Notes under the pieces: model-generated
The model's input: the letters and a program-made list of their open reading frames with translations, nothing else
Databases searched by the model: none
Told to the model about the DNA's origin: nothing
Position numbers and translations under genes: made by a program
Source: Lactobacillus johnsonii ATCC 33200
Lineage (GTDB): Bacteria; Bacillota; Bacilli; Lactobacillales; Lactobacillaceae
Length of the DNA stretch: 64,000 nt
Assembly: GCF_000159355.1 (NCBI RefSeq)
Contig: NZ_GG670121.1
Location: 332,358 to 396,357 of the forward strand
Reading direction: 5' to 3'
Shown here: positions 16,333 to 25,455 of the stretch, one piece after another
Layout of the letters: the number at the start of each line of letters is the position of its first letter
Position numbering within the stretch: position 1 is the first letter of the stretch

Positions 16333-17151
16333 CTAAACGTAAATTTTTCTATCTTTCAACCATTCAAGGCTCAATTCAAACCAATGAGCAAGATGCGCAT
16401 CAGCCTTACGTTCTTTAGTAGCTAACTCAGGAGTAGCAAGAGAAAAACCATGTCCACCCTTATTAAACAAATGTGCTTCAAAGCGAACCCTATTTTTTCT
16501 TAGAGCAGTTATATATTCAATCGTATTATCAATTAAGACAACCGGATCATCTACTGCCTGAAAAATAAAAGTAGGAGGGGTTTGGGGAGTAACTCCGACC
16601 GCTGTATCAAGTAAATCTTTTGCACTTGGCATTTTTTCCTTAGCATCAGGCGGTAAAGGAAAACCAATATCTTTAATATTAATTAACGGATAACCTAAAA
16701 TAGTCGCAGTTGGTAATACTTTATCATGCTCAAAATGATATTCAGACTGCCACTTTTGACTTTCTGCCATTACATTCATCGAACTAACAACATGGCCGCC
16801 AGCTGAAAAACCAATTGTCGTAATTTTATCCTTAGCAAGACCTAACTTCTCACTATTTTCTCTAAAGTATGCAACAGCAGTTAAACCAGATAAAGCAGCA
16901 TCAGGATAAATTCTGCCAGGATCGGTAGTTAAATTATATGAAACTATTGCCGCATCAAATCCATGAGCTGCATAAGCTAGTGCAACTGGTTCTCCCTCTC
17001 TCAATGACAAATGGTTAAAACTACCACCTGGAAAGACCAACATTAGTGGTCTTTTCTTTAGGAGGAGTTGCGGATTATCTTGCAAACTATAATAAGTAAC
17101 GTTAAATTCACGTCCATTAAAATTTGTTAACGTCAAATTCTCTATTTTCAT
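16333..17151 (-). CDS. Alpha/beta-hydrolase, acetyl-esterase/BD-FAE-like
   Basis: The 272-residue cytoplasmic protein has the nucleophile elbow GFSAGGH (Ser116), an oxyanion-hole motif FPGGSF at about 40-45, an Asp in AVDDPVV near 205 and His in KGGHGFS near 238, so the catalytic triad looks complete. The pattern fits carboxylesterases of the acetylxylan-esterase/feruloyl-esterase-like group. No signal peptide. It starts 12 bp after the YibF-like gene and probably rides on that operon, although function does not obviously connect. The GH31 cluster next door makes a deacetylase of a sugar conjugate conceivable. Confidence 0.83.
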   Translation of the reverse strand: MKIENLTLTNFNGREFNVTYYSLQDNPQLLLKKRPLMLVFPGGSFNHLSLREGEPVALAYAAHGFDAAIVSYNLTTDPGRIYPDAALSGLTAVAYFRENSEKLGLAKDKITTIGFSAGGHVVSSMNVMAESQKWQSEYHFEHDKVLPTATILGYPLINIKDIGFPLPPDAKEKMPSAKDLLDTAVGVTPQTPPTFIFQAVDDPVVLIDNTIEYITALRKNRVRFEAHLFNKGGHGFSLATPELATKERKADAHLAHWFELSLEWLKDRKIYV

Positions 17152-17163
17152 CTTACTGTGCTT

Positions 17164-17934
17164 CTATTTATCTCTACTTTTATTTTCTTTATTCGTTAAA
17201 GTGTGTGCTAAGAATATTGTAGTTAATGGTACCGTTAAAAGCACGCCAATGAACGAATATACAATAATCAAAAACTCATCCACAAAAAGTTTATCATTTA
17301 AAATTTCAAATAAGGAATAATTTAGTCTTACATACCAAATAAATATTGGTAAAAAACTACCAAATAAACCAAATAAAATTGTATTCATGGCTGTTCCTAG
17401 TACATCCGCTCCAACTTCATTCCCACTTCTAATTAATTGCTTTTGTGTAATGTTAGGATCATGTCGCTTTAACTCAAGCAAGCCCGCACTCATTGCAACA
17501 CTAGCTTCTGCAATTGCTCCTAGCATTGAAAAGATTGCAACTAAAATTGCGATTTGAGAAAAACTAATTCCTACATTTAATGATAAACCAATTAATTCTT
17601 CCCCTGCCTGGTCTCCAAAGCCTTGAGTTTGCGCTAAATTTTCAAATAAGATAATTATCAACATCACAATTAAACTCACACACAGAGCAGTTAAAAACGC
17701 ATTTTTAGCCACGGTATAATCATGTGTTCCTAAATAAATAATCGTTAATAACTTTAAAGGAATAAATATTGCTCCAACCAATACTATATTTACTCCCCAG
17801 GAAATAAGTAGTGCAACTAAAATCAGTAAACAGGCATTGATAACGACGCTTAGATAACTCTTAAAGCCAGTTTTTCCTCCAACTATAATCATTAATACTA
17901 GAAGAATTAATAAAAGAGCAGTTAAAGTTGTCAT
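17164..17934 (-). CDS. YibE/F-family membrane protein (short partner)
   Basis: This 256-residue protein is almost entirely membrane-embedded, with about six to seven hydrophobic segments and the family stretch ELKRHDPNITQKQLIRSGNEVGADVLGTAMNTIL cut here to ELKRHDPNITQKQL and GADVLGTAMNTIL around residues 150-185. It overlaps its longer partner by 4 bases (ATGA-type junction), a conserved pairing in lactobacilli. Family members are YibE/F-like proteins of unknown transport role. No soluble domain is present. Confidence 0.85.
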   Translation of the reverse strand: MTTLTALLLILLVLMIIVGGKTGFKSYLSVVINACLLILVALLISWGVNIVLVGAIFIPLKLLTIIYLGTHDYTVAKNAFLTALCVSLIVMLIIILFENLAQTQGFGDQAGEELIGLSLNVGISFSQIAILVAIFSMLGAIAEASVAMSAGLLELKRHDPNITQKQLIRSGNEVGADVLGTAMNTILFGLFGSFLPIFIWYVRLNYSLFEILNDKLFVDEFLIIVYSFIGVLLTVPLTTIFLAHTLTNKENKSRDK

Positions 17935-19037
17935 TTTTCTACCACCTCTGCTTTTTTGTTTTTTAAAAAGACAGCACTAGATAGAGTAGCAAAAATCACT
18001 GTTAGTACAATTCCGATTGCCGAGCTTAAACTCTGGATGACTCCTAAGGAAAGGGTGTATTTAAAGGTATAGACTAAAGTATTATTATCTCTCAAATACA
18101 AAATTGTCATAGGTAAGGCTTCAGCCATAAAAATTAAAACTAGTACATTTATCAGTGGCCCCATAATCTCTTGGCCTAGAGTTCGTCCGCTAATAAATAG
18201 ATCTTTAAATGTTAGGTCTGACTTATGTTTTGCTAATGCATAAATACTAGAAACAATATCAGTAGCCTCATCCATTACTGCTCCTAGAACTCCTAGAATT
18301 GTCTGAGATAAAAATAAAGCTCGAGGATCTTGAGTAGCATAATCTACTGCTTCATAATCAATTCCCCGCTCATGAGTTAATTTCATAACTAAATAAAAGA
18401 TGCCAAAAGAGACAAAAACTCCTAACAAAGTAGCAGTTAAAGTCACCAGCATTTTTTGATTAAAGCCTTGTACTATTACCAGAGAAATAAAAGTAAACAG
18501 AATTGCTGCAATACTATAAATTAAGAAAATTCTTGTTCCATTTTCCTTTACATCACTTTTAATTACAAAATAAAAAATTATACTATTTAAGATCATTGAA
18601 ATTAAAAGTAAGCTAGCCTGTTTTCCTGTAATTAAAACAATTACACTAATCGTCAAAAACATGCTTAAAACAACAACCCAGTCACGTTTTGGTTCAACTA
18701 ATTTAGGTTTGCCTTTAATAAATGAAACAATTACACGTTGATGAGGTCGATACTTTTGTGAAACAGCTTGAGACGGCGAATAAGTATTAGTAACTAAAAA
18801 TGTCTTTCCCTTATATTTTCCAGACAAAATTTTTAAATGTAGATTTTGTTGCCGTACCTCGTCTTTGTTTTCATAGTTGTCTTTTGTCTTATCGACTAAT
18901 GTATCTGTTATTTGCCTATCAGTAATGACCGCAATTGGCTTACTTGCAAAAGCAGTTGAGAAATAGGTAATTAGAGTAAAAAATATTCCCACAACTACCA
19001 CTGCTAAACTAAGCCAAATTTTTGCATTCTTTTTCAC
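17931..19037 (-). CDS. YibE/F-family membrane protein (long partner)
   Basis: The 368-residue protein has an N-terminal membrane anchor, an extracellular region of about 90 residues (to about 120) with an OB-like segment (LKILSGKYKGKTFLVTNTYS), then seven or so membrane segments containing the family motif GAVMDEATDIVSSIYAL. It is first in the yibE-yibF-esterase unit. A 16-bp perfect palindrome sits in the divergent promoter region upstream. The transported substrate is unknown. Confidence 0.85.
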   Translation of the reverse strand: MKKNAKIWLSLAVVVVGIFFTLITYFSTAFASKPIAVITDRQITDTLVDKTKDNYENKDEVRQQNLHLKILSGKYKGKTFLVTNTYSPSQAVSQKYRPHQRVIVSFIKGKPKLVEPKRDWVVVLSMFLTISVIVLITGKQASLLLISMILNSIIFYFVIKSDVKENGTRIFLIYSIAAILFTFISLVIVQGFNQKMLVTLTATLLGVFVSFGIFYLVMKLTHERGIDYEAVDYATQDPRALFLSQTILGVLGAVMDEATDIVSSIYALAKHKSDLTFKDLFISGRTLGQEIMGPLINVLVLIFMAEALPMTILYLRDNNTLVYTFKYTLSLGVIQSLSSAIGIVLTVIFATLSSAVFLKNKKAEVVEK

Positions 19038-19072
19038 TTTTTTGCCTTCCCTAAATAATTTAATGGTGAGTA

Positions 19073-19088
19073 TGCTACTATAGTAGCA
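19073..19088. promoter_or_regulatory. Perfect 16-bp palindrome in the yibE/antiporter divergent region
   Basis: TGCTACTATAGTAGCA is a perfect inverted repeat located between two divergently transcribed genes, 36 bp upstream of the YibE-like start and 54 bp before the antiporter start. It could be a dimeric repressor operator. No regulator gene is adjacent, so the protein is unknown. Confidence 0.45.
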
Positions 19089-19141
19089 TTAAAAGTTTTT
19101 ACTAATTATTAAAAAATAGTAATTTATCTGAGGTAGATTTA

Positions 19142-20698
19142 ATGGAACTTATGATTTCAACTTTTACCCTAGCAATTGCTGCAGCAATTAGTATTATCAT
19201 TGCCCAAGCAATTGATAAGGTATCTGTTAACTATGTGAGCATGATCATTGGGATAATTATTGGTCTAATTCCCTTATTAAACAGCCAAGTTGCTAGCTTT
19301 GATTCAGAAACTTTTATGGAATTGATCGTAGCTCCACTTTTATTTTTTGAAGGTCAAAAAACTAGAATTCATAATATTAGTAGAAGAATTAAGGAAATCA
19401 TCGGATTAACTGTAATTATGGTTCTTCTGGCCTTAATAATCAGTGGATTCAGTATTTATTTATTCACTAGCATTAGTCTTCCACTAGCCTTTATCATTTG
19501 TAGTATCAGTACTCCAACGGACGCAACGGCAAGTGAAGCCGTGACTAATGGTTTACGAATGCCTAGACGGGTAACTTCCTCCCTAAAAGCTGAGTCACTT
19601 TTTAATGATGCTTCGGGAATCATTTTACTTAATATGAGCTTGCTTTGGTTTGCCAATGGTTACATCAATTATGGACAAACCATTAATGACTTCTTTGTTT
19701 CCTCATTAGGTGGAGCAGTATTAGGTTTTGCAGTTGCTTGGATAATCATTATTTTTCGTCAAAGTCTCATCAGATCACGATTTAATTCTTTAAATGCACA
19801 GAATTTAATTTATATCCTTACCCCGCTAGCACTTTATGCGTTAGCAGAAGATTTACATGTTTCCGAAATTATTGCAGTTGTGGTTGCTGGCTTATTACAT
19901 AATGCAGAATCTCAGCAAAGTTTACTTCTTAATTCAAGACAAATCCATATGGGACGAGACTTGCAAAATCTTATTTCAGATATTTTCAACAGTATGGTTT
20001 TTATCATTTTGGGACTAATGATGGTCAGAATATCCCGGAATAAATTATTTAATGGTGACTTAGCCAAGTGGATTCTTGTTGGCTTCATTGTTTATCTCGC
20101 AAATTTACTTGTTCGTTATGTCTATGGACGTTTAGTTATTCGCTATGATCGACGAGAAAGTACTGTATTTTCACTTGGAGGTATTCATGGTGCTGTTACT
20201 CTTGCTCTAGCCTTAACAATTAGTGCTAACTTTTTAGGAACTAAAAACTACAATCTAGTTATTATGTCTGAAGCAGTTTTAATTATTTTGAGCATGCTTG
20301 TACCCACGATTATATTTCAATTTATCCTTCCACATGAAGTTAGTGATGAAGAAGCACACATTGTTATGGAGAAGATCCGTAATGAAATGGTTAAACGAGC
20401 TCTAATTTCAGTCCATAAAATGTACCTACCTAAAAGAGTTAAGCGTCATGTTATCTATACCTTACTCAATCAAAAAAGAGTTGTTAAAACACGAGAATAC
20501 ATGCGTGTGTTGCTAAAAACAATTGATCAGCCTAATCTAACTAAATCAGAACAGTATTTACAACGTTTAGCATTTTTTAGAGCATTTACTATTGAGCGTG
20601 AATATTTAGAAATGATTGGACAAAAAGAGAGTAAATATAGAACGTATATCTTAAGTCTGTATAACGACGTATTACTAGCTGAATCATTAATTATTTAA
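19142..20698 (+). CDS. CPA1-family Na+(K+)/H+ antiporter
   Basis: The 518-residue protein has about twelve membrane segments over residues 1-390 and a charged cytoplasmic tail of about 130 residues. Family hallmarks include FFEGQKTRIHNISRRIKEI, the cation site region STPTDATASEAV (about 123-134) and ESLFNDASGIILLN (about 150-163), which carries the ND pair of CPA1 exchangers, plus FSLGGIHGAVTLALAL. It exchanges monovalent cation for protons to control pH and sodium. It is monocistronic with a terminator. Confidence 0.9.
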   Translation: MELMISTFTLAIAAAISIIIAQAIDKVSVNYVSMIIGIIIGLIPLLNSQVASFDSETFMELIVAPLLFFEGQKTRIHNISRRIKEIIGLTVIMVLLALIISGFSIYLFTSISLPLAFIICSISTPTDATASEAVTNGLRMPRRVTSSLKAESLFNDASGIILLNMSLLWFANGYINYGQTINDFFVSSLGGAVLGFAVAWIIIIFRQSLIRSRFNSLNAQNLIYILTPLALYALAEDLHVSEIIAVVVAGLLHNAESQQSLLLNSRQIHMGRDLQNLISDIFNSMVFIILGLMMVRISRNKLFNGDLAKWILVGFIVYLANLLVRYVYGRLVIRYDRRESTVFSLGGIHGAVTLALALTISANFLGTKNYNLVIMSEAVLIILSMLVPTIIFQFILPHEVSDEEAHIVMEKIRNEMVKRALISVHKMYLPKRVKRHVIYTLLNQKRVVKTREYMRVLLKTIDQPNLTKSEQYLQRLAFFRAFTIEREYLEMIGQKESKYRTYILSLYNDVLLAESLII

Positions 20699-20714
20699 TC
20701 TGACGATGAATAAA

Positions 20715-20747
20715 AAAATAGGATGCCGCATTTCGGCATCCTATTTT
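20715..20747. terminator. Bidirectional terminator after the antiporter gene
   Basis: AAAATAGGATGCCG pairs with CGGCATCCTATTTT around a 5-base loop. The convergent MerR-type gene ends at 20746, so the stem overlaps its stop codon. Confidence 0.9.
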
Positions 20748-21468
20748 ACTTGAAAAAGCGATCCCACCAATGGTGTTTTTTCTTAGGGCGAATTTGCATT
20801 TGGGCTAAAGTACGGTGAATATTTTCTTCCACCTGTTGTTTACGCCTTTTTTCTTCGTTCTCTCTAGCTTTTCTTAAAATTTCTTCATGAGCTTCTTGCT
20901 CACTTTTTTGTTCTTCAGTAATCTCTTTGGCAGCTTCCTGATCTTTATTATTAGCTTCTTGTTTTTCTTTAGAACCATCCGATTCTGGTTCAGCTAATTG
21001 GTGTGAACGATCAATTAATTTTTTATTTTGAGCTTCAACACGTGCTACCTGCTTCTGCAAATCCTCAATTGCTTTGTTCTGACTTGCAATAGTATTTTGT
21101 AGCATCGTTAAAAGTCTTACTACTTGATCAGCATCAACAGTGGCAGTATTAGTAGCAACTGATTTTTGCATTTTTGCTGCTTTTTTAACTTCTTCAGTTT
21201 TCTTATCGCTTACTGCAAAGATTTGTCTAGCTGCTTCTTGCAAGGTTAAATCAGCATTTTTAGACAATGCTCTAAAAGCTTTTAAATCTTCAATATCCTT
21301 TGCCGAGTACAAGCGAGACTTTTGCTTGGTTCTTTCATAGTAATCTTTATTTCCAGTAACCTTTTCCACGATTAAAGAATACTTTCTTAACGTTGCTACG
21401 CTAATATGAAGTTCTTCCGCCGTTTTTGCTGGGGCCTCAAGTTCTTCAAAATTATGGTCGCTTGCCAT
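20746..21468 (-). CDS. MerR-type HTH protein with long coiled coil
   Basis: The 240-residue protein has an N-terminal MerR-like helix-turn-helix (about 12-85; AKTAEELHISVATLRKYSLIVEK and LYSAKDIEDLKAFRAL), then a coiled coil (about 120-155, LLTMLQNTIASQNKAIEDLQ), a Glu/Lys/Gln-rich helical region to 215 and a basic Trp-containing tail (KKKHHWWDRFFK). That layout resembles RacA-like chromosome-binding proteins and plasmid replication accessory proteins, with DNA binding at one end and a basic amphipathic, possibly membrane-touching, tail at the other. The cellular role is unknown. It is divergent to nothing and lies 30 bp after ddl. Confidence 0.78.
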   Translation of the reverse strand: MASDHNFEELEAPAKTAEELHISVATLRKYSLIVEKVTGNKDYYERTKQKSRLYSAKDIEDLKAFRALSKNADLTLQEAARQIFAVSDKKTEEVKKAAKMQKSVATNTATVDADQVVRLLTMLQNTIASQNKAIEDLQKQVARVEAQNKKLIDRSHQLAEPESDGSKEKQEANNKDQEAAKEITEEQKSEQEAHEEILRKARENEEKRRKQQVEENIHRTLAQMQIRPKKKHHWWDRFFK

Positions 21469-21497
21469 CCTAAATTCTCCCTTTACTTAAACTAAGT

Positions 21498-22583
21498 TTA
21501 ATCATGTTTATGTAACAAAGTCTTCTTATGATCGTAGCGTTCCATTGCGTAATCAATTAATTTAGTAATTAAGTCAGTGTATGGAATTCCAATTTCTTCA
21601 AATAACTTAGGATACATACTAATATTAGTGAAACCAGGAAGAGCATTTACTTCTGTTAGAACAACTTCATTATCTTCACTACGAAGCATCGAATCGATAC
21701 GAGCCAAGCCGCTACATTCAGTTGCTTGGAACACCTTTAAGGCATTCTTTCTAACTGTTTCAACAATTCCCTCAGGAAGCTTAGCAGGAATTTCTAAAGT
21801 TGATGTTGAGTCATCATCATACTTATTTTCATAGGTATAGAATGAATCTTTTGCGTTAATAATTTGACCAACACCAGCAACGATTGGTTTATCATTGCCT
21901 AAAACAGCAGTTTCTACTTCAGTACCATGAACAGTTTCTTCAACTAAAACCTTATCATCGTATTTAAAGGCTTCCGCTAAAGCAACCTTATATTCTTTTT
22001 CGTTAGTAACATGACTTACACCAACTGAAGAGCCTTGGTTTGATGGTTTAACAAATAAATCTGAACCCAATTGGCTAGCTACGTATTCATAGTCTAACTT
22101 CTCGTTATCTGGATCGTTATATTCAAAACGCTTAACTGCAATCCATTTTGCTACAGGAACACCAGCACGTTGAGCGAGGATCTTAGTCATTTCCTTATCC
22201 ATCGTTACAGCTGCTGCTAAAACATCGTCTCCAACAAATGGTTTATCTAAAACTCTAAATAGTCCTTGTAAACAACCATCTTCACCTAAGTTTCCGTGTA
22301 CAATTGGGAAAAATACGTCAATTTCAGGACGATCTTTTAACTCAATAATATTAGAAATATTAGCTACTTTATGAGGATTAGCCACTTCCATTTTAGGATT
22401 ATCTAATACTTTGCGAGAATCTGCATCATCAGCTAAGTATCCATCGTTAGTAATCCACATTGGATAAACATCAAATTTATTAGTATCAATTTCTTCATAA
22501 ATGTTGTGGGCAGACATGATAGAAACTTCATATTCTGAAGAATTTCCACCGAAGATCAAACCTATCTTAATTTTGTTAGTCAT
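21498..22583 (-). CDS. ddl: D-alanine--D-alanine ligase
   Basis: This ATP-grasp enzyme makes the D-Ala-D-Ala dipeptide for peptidoglycan. The ATG at 22583 follows AAAGGAGATAAAA and gives 361 residues; an upstream ATG-type extension lacks a ribosome site. Signatures are IFGGNSSEYEVS (N-terminus), HGNLGEDGCLQGL, VKPSNQGSSVGVSH and EVNALPGFT. The dipeptide-selectivity position reads FYTYENKY: Tyr here marks the D-Ala-D-Ala type, whereas D-Ala-D-Lac ligases of vancomycin-resistant lactobacilli have Phe. This predicts normal stem peptides. Confidence 0.95.
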   Translation of the reverse strand: MTNKIKIGLIFGGNSSEYEVSIMSAHNIYEEIDTNKFDVYPMWITNDGYLADDADSRKVLDNPKMEVANPHKVANISNIIELKDRPEIDVFFPIVHGNLGEDGCLQGLFRVLDKPFVGDDVLAAAVTMDKEMTKILAQRAGVPVAKWIAVKRFEYNDPDNEKLDYEYVASQLGSDLFVKPSNQGSSVGVSHVTNEKEYKVALAEAFKYDDKVLVEETVHGTEVETAVLGNDKPIVAGVGQIINAKDSFYTYENKYDDDSTSTLEIPAKLPEGIVETVRKNALKVFQATECSGLARIDSMLRSEDNEVVLTEVNALPGFTNISMYPKLFEEIGIPYTDLITKLIDYAMERYDHKKTLLHKHD

Positions 22584-22742
22584 ATTTTTATCTCCTTTTT
22601 GTCCTCGAAACCTTATTATAAACAATCGTGACGCTATAATGCATCAATTTCGAAAAAAAGTCTAAAAAGAATGCAATTTTTTTATAATTACGTTATATAT
22701 ATTACTAGCATGCTACTATATGATTCGCTAAAAGGAGTAATT

Positions 22743-24269
22743 ATGACTTTTACCAAAAAAGCAGCCACTTTTTTAGCAACTATTGTGTTAAGTACAACTA
22801 CTTCTACCGTTATAGTTACTAACGCACAGGCTGCAACCTTTACTAAAGATGAAATTCAAGAAGTTCATCAAATTCAAAATCAATATAAAAATTTACCTAA
22901 AGATAATTTTAATGCAGATACTCTTTATGCCAGCACTCCTCATCTCACGGCTCCCTTTTCACCCGGCTCTGTTACAAATTCTTATATCACTTCTCAATTA
23001 GATTATATTAATTTTTACCGAGCTTTATTTGATTTACCAAGTATTTCAACAAATAAAACCGATAATGATAACGCTCAAATCACGGCAAGCGTTATGGCTG
23101 CAATCAAAGCTAACCCATTCACTAACCAACATGGCTTCCCTAGTGAAACCAAACCTGATTATATTAATGATACGTATTGGACAATTGCCAAAAACGTCTC
23201 TGCAAGTTCAAACCTTAACTTTAATGTAAGTAATCAATCTGCTGGGGACGTAATCACAGATTTATTAACTGATACCTATAATCTTGATGGTTCAGACACG
23301 GGACACCGCGCATGGCTTTTATCTAGTCGACTTACAACTACAGGTATTGGCGCCGCTTATGGGGAAAATAATTATCGCTATTCTGTTCAACAAGTTGCCT
23401 ATCCAAGTGATGGCTATAAAGCAGCTGCAAAAAGTACAGTTGCTTATCCAAATAGTGGCGTTTTTCCAATCGAATTACTTCAGGGAAATAATATTGCTTG
23501 GTCACTCTACTTATCTGACAAAACCATTTCTGGTATTCCCAAAATTACAATTACTGATCTCGATACCGGTCAAACAAGTCAAGCAACAAAAGTTAATAAC
23601 TTTAGTAACAAAGGATACGGTTATTTCGACACTATTCTGACCTATTTTCCTGGAGATATTAAGTTAGTCTCAGGACATGAATATAACGTAAATATTTCTA
23701 ATGTCTATCAGTACAGCTTTAAGCTTTTTAATCAAGTAGCGGCCAATCAACCAAAATTAGAAGTTTCGGAAGATAGCACTAAGACTAAAAACAAGGTTAA
23801 AAATTCATCTACTATCTCATCGTCTCAAAATATTAAAGAGGCTACTGATGAAACAACCCGCAATATCTTAAAACAAGCTGATGATCCTTCTTCAAATACA
23901 ACTATTAAATCTGCTCTCTTACTTCAGGCAGAAGAGTTACGTGATTCTTTAAATAAAAATCGTCGCATGAACCCGATAATTTTTGGTCGTTCTTATCAAG
24001 ACGGTTACTCTTACTACAATTTAGGTGAAGATCAATGGTTCCATAATTTCTATGTTTACAGTAATCCAGACCTAACTGCCGGCGTAGTAAATATTGATAA
24101 TAGTTCTCTTGATACTCATATTTACACTAGCCCTTATCCTAGTTTACAAAAAACAACTTCTAATCACGTTACCCCTGGAAAAAGCTATGCTTATTGTCAA
24201 TCTATTACAACCAACCATACAACTTGGTATTATCTTGGTAAAAAGCAATGGATTAGGCAATTTAATTAA
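22743..24269 (+). CDS. Secreted CAP-domain surface protein with C-terminal SLAP-like region
   Basis: ATG at 22743 follows AAAGGAG and gives 508 residues; a 24-codon upstream extension has no ribosome site. An N-terminal signal peptide ends near AQAATF (about 30). A CAP/SCP-like domain follows (about 75-215; DYINFYRALFDLPS, TNQHGFPSE, TGHRAWLLSSRLTTTGIGAAY), then a beta-rich segment, a Ser/Lys linker and a C-terminal S-layer-attachment-like region with two repeats (YSYYNLGEDQWFHNF and TWYYLGKKQWIRQF). It should be exported and non-covalently bound to cell-wall polymer. CAP proteins have diverse roles, so molecular function is open. Confidence 0.88.
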   Translation: MTFTKKAATFLATIVLSTTTSTVIVTNAQAATFTKDEIQEVHQIQNQYKNLPKDNFNADTLYASTPHLTAPFSPGSVTNSYITSQLDYINFYRALFDLPSISTNKTDNDNAQITASVMAAIKANPFTNQHGFPSETKPDYINDTYWTIAKNVSASSNLNFNVSNQSAGDVITDLLTDTYNLDGSDTGHRAWLLSSRLTTTGIGAAYGENNYRYSVQQVAYPSDGYKAAAKSTVAYPNSGVFPIELLQGNNIAWSLYLSDKTISGIPKITITDLDTGQTSQATKVNNFSNKGYGYFDTILTYFPGDIKLVSGHEYNVNISNVYQYSFKLFNQVAANQPKLEVSEDSTKTKNKVKNSSTISSSQNIKEATDETTRNILKQADDPSSNTTIKSALLLQAEELRDSLNKNRRMNPIIFGRSYQDGYSYYNLGEDQWFHNFYVYSNPDLTAGVVNIDNSSLDTHIYTSPYPSLQKTTSNHVTPGKSYAYCQSITTNHTTWYYLGKKQWIRQFN

Positions 24270-24307
24270 TAAACTAATACTTTAAAAGATCTTATAAAAT
24301 AACTAAT

Positions 24308-24580
24308 TTGTAATTTAAGAATATTCTTTTGGTACAATCCAAACATATTATATTATTTAAGAATAATTATTGGTTTCAACTTGATTTAAAGCTTAATTAC
24401 TGTAAAAATAAGTATTGAGAAATGGTTGAGGACCCTTACAAGAGCCATTATGGCTGTTGCATATTACAATTATTTTATACCCTAACTACTTTACACTTAC
24501 TTGAATACAATTAAGATCATCCAATCCGGCGCCATTTCCCAAAAAAAGGTCTCAGGTTAAAACCTGAGACCTTTTTTGTG
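24308..24580 (+). ncRNA. Candidate non-coding transcript in a 325-bp intergenic region
   Basis: No reading frame fills 24270-24594. A promoter-like TTGTAA (24308) and TACAAT (24333-24338), with a long 19-bp spacer holding the palindrome AAGAATATTCTT, is followed about 200 bp later by a terminator at 24541-24576. The stretch has mixed-GC islands (GGACCCTTACAAGAGCC and CATCCAATCCGGCGCC) unusual for AT-rich spacer. A structured RNA is possible. I could not match T-box, SAM, 6S or SRP consensus sequences by eye. Confidence 0.3.
24541..24576. terminator. Strong bidirectional terminator
   Basis: AAAAAAGGTCTCAGGTT pairs perfectly with AACCTGAGACCTTTTTT around a 2-base loop. It ends the minus-strand membrane-protein gene (stop at 24595) and any plus-strand transcript from the surface-protein side. 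Confidence 0.92.
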
Positions 24581-24594
24581 TGCTTATTAAAATT

Positions 24595-25434
24595 TTATTC
24601 AGCGCTAGTAATTTGCCAAGTAATAGTACTAATTACAAATAAAACTACACCAACAATTACTAATTCCAAGAAAATGCCACTAGCTACTTCTAAAAAATAA
24701 CCAATATTTAAAATAAAGCTTTCAACATCAAAAATTGTTGGAATAAATGCTAGTAATCCAAAGATCACAATCATACAAATTGCTGCTCTCATCCCTCCAG
24801 CAGCAACCATCTGAATTAAACGTCGAGTTGAAACAATTTCGTGCAATCTTTTAATTTGCTGATAAGCTAAGATACCTACAAAAATAATTATCAAAATGCT
24901 CAAAACTAACAACACTATTTCAACGTTTGCCATTAAGGTGGCATTTGCTAAGCCAAAACTCGTTATAATTGCATATAGACCACTATTTTTATTCTTCCTG
25001 AGCTTTTCTTGTACTGATTTGGCTTCCATGGAAGAATTATCATCTATTTTTGTTAATATAATTTTTCTAATTTGACCAGCTAAACTTGAATTTTCAGCTC
25101 TAAATAGATGGATGCCCAAGGTATAATCAATCATCGCATCTGCAATTGGTCTTGTTTGTTCAACGGTAAGAAGATTATTAGTGCTATTATTACTACTTCT
25201 ATCAGCACCAATTGCCGCAGCGAAATTATCAAATTTCTGATTAATATATCGTTCAGCTACTACTCCGTTGCTTTCCTTTGCAATTTGACTCTTCATAAAA
25301 ATTGGATTCATAAAAGTTACTAAGCTAAAAAATAAAACCACAATTGTAAAGATTGCAATTCCAAAGGATCTTTTATCATGCACAGTTTGAGCTTGATCAA
25401 TTCTACGTAACTCACTGCGTGTGCGTACTGCCAT
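24595..25434 (-). CDS. Membrane protein of unknown function next to a TetR gene
   Basis: The 279-residue protein has a short basic N-terminus, a first membrane segment at about 28-48, an extracellular region of about 130 residues, then three further membrane segments at about 175-200, 212-235 and 250-276. I do not recognise a family. It is 21 bp downstream of a TetR-type gene on the same strand, so it was probably controlled by that regulator. Since the regulator is frameshifted, expression may now be constitutive. Confidence 0.75.
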   Translation of the reverse strand: MAVRTRSELRRIDQAQTVHDKRSFGIAIFTIVVLFFSLVTFMNPIFMKSQIAKESNGVVAERYINQKFDNFAAAIGADRSSNNSTNNLLTVEQTRPIADAMIDYTLGIHLFRAENSSLAGQIRKIILTKIDDNSSMEAKSVQEKLRKNKNSGLYAIITSFGLANATLMANVEIVLLVLSILIIIFVGILAYQQIKRLHEIVSTRRLIQMVAAGGMRAAICMIVIFGLLAFIPTIFDVESFILNIGYFLEVASGIFLELVIVGVVLFVISTITWQITSAE

Positions 25435-25455
25435 TTCCTAGACCTTCCTTAAAAA

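Noticed and set aside
24270-24594. Possible T-box or SAM riboswitch
   Set aside because: I searched by eye for GGGTGGNACCGCG and S-box signatures and found none; only a generic candidate RNA is kept.
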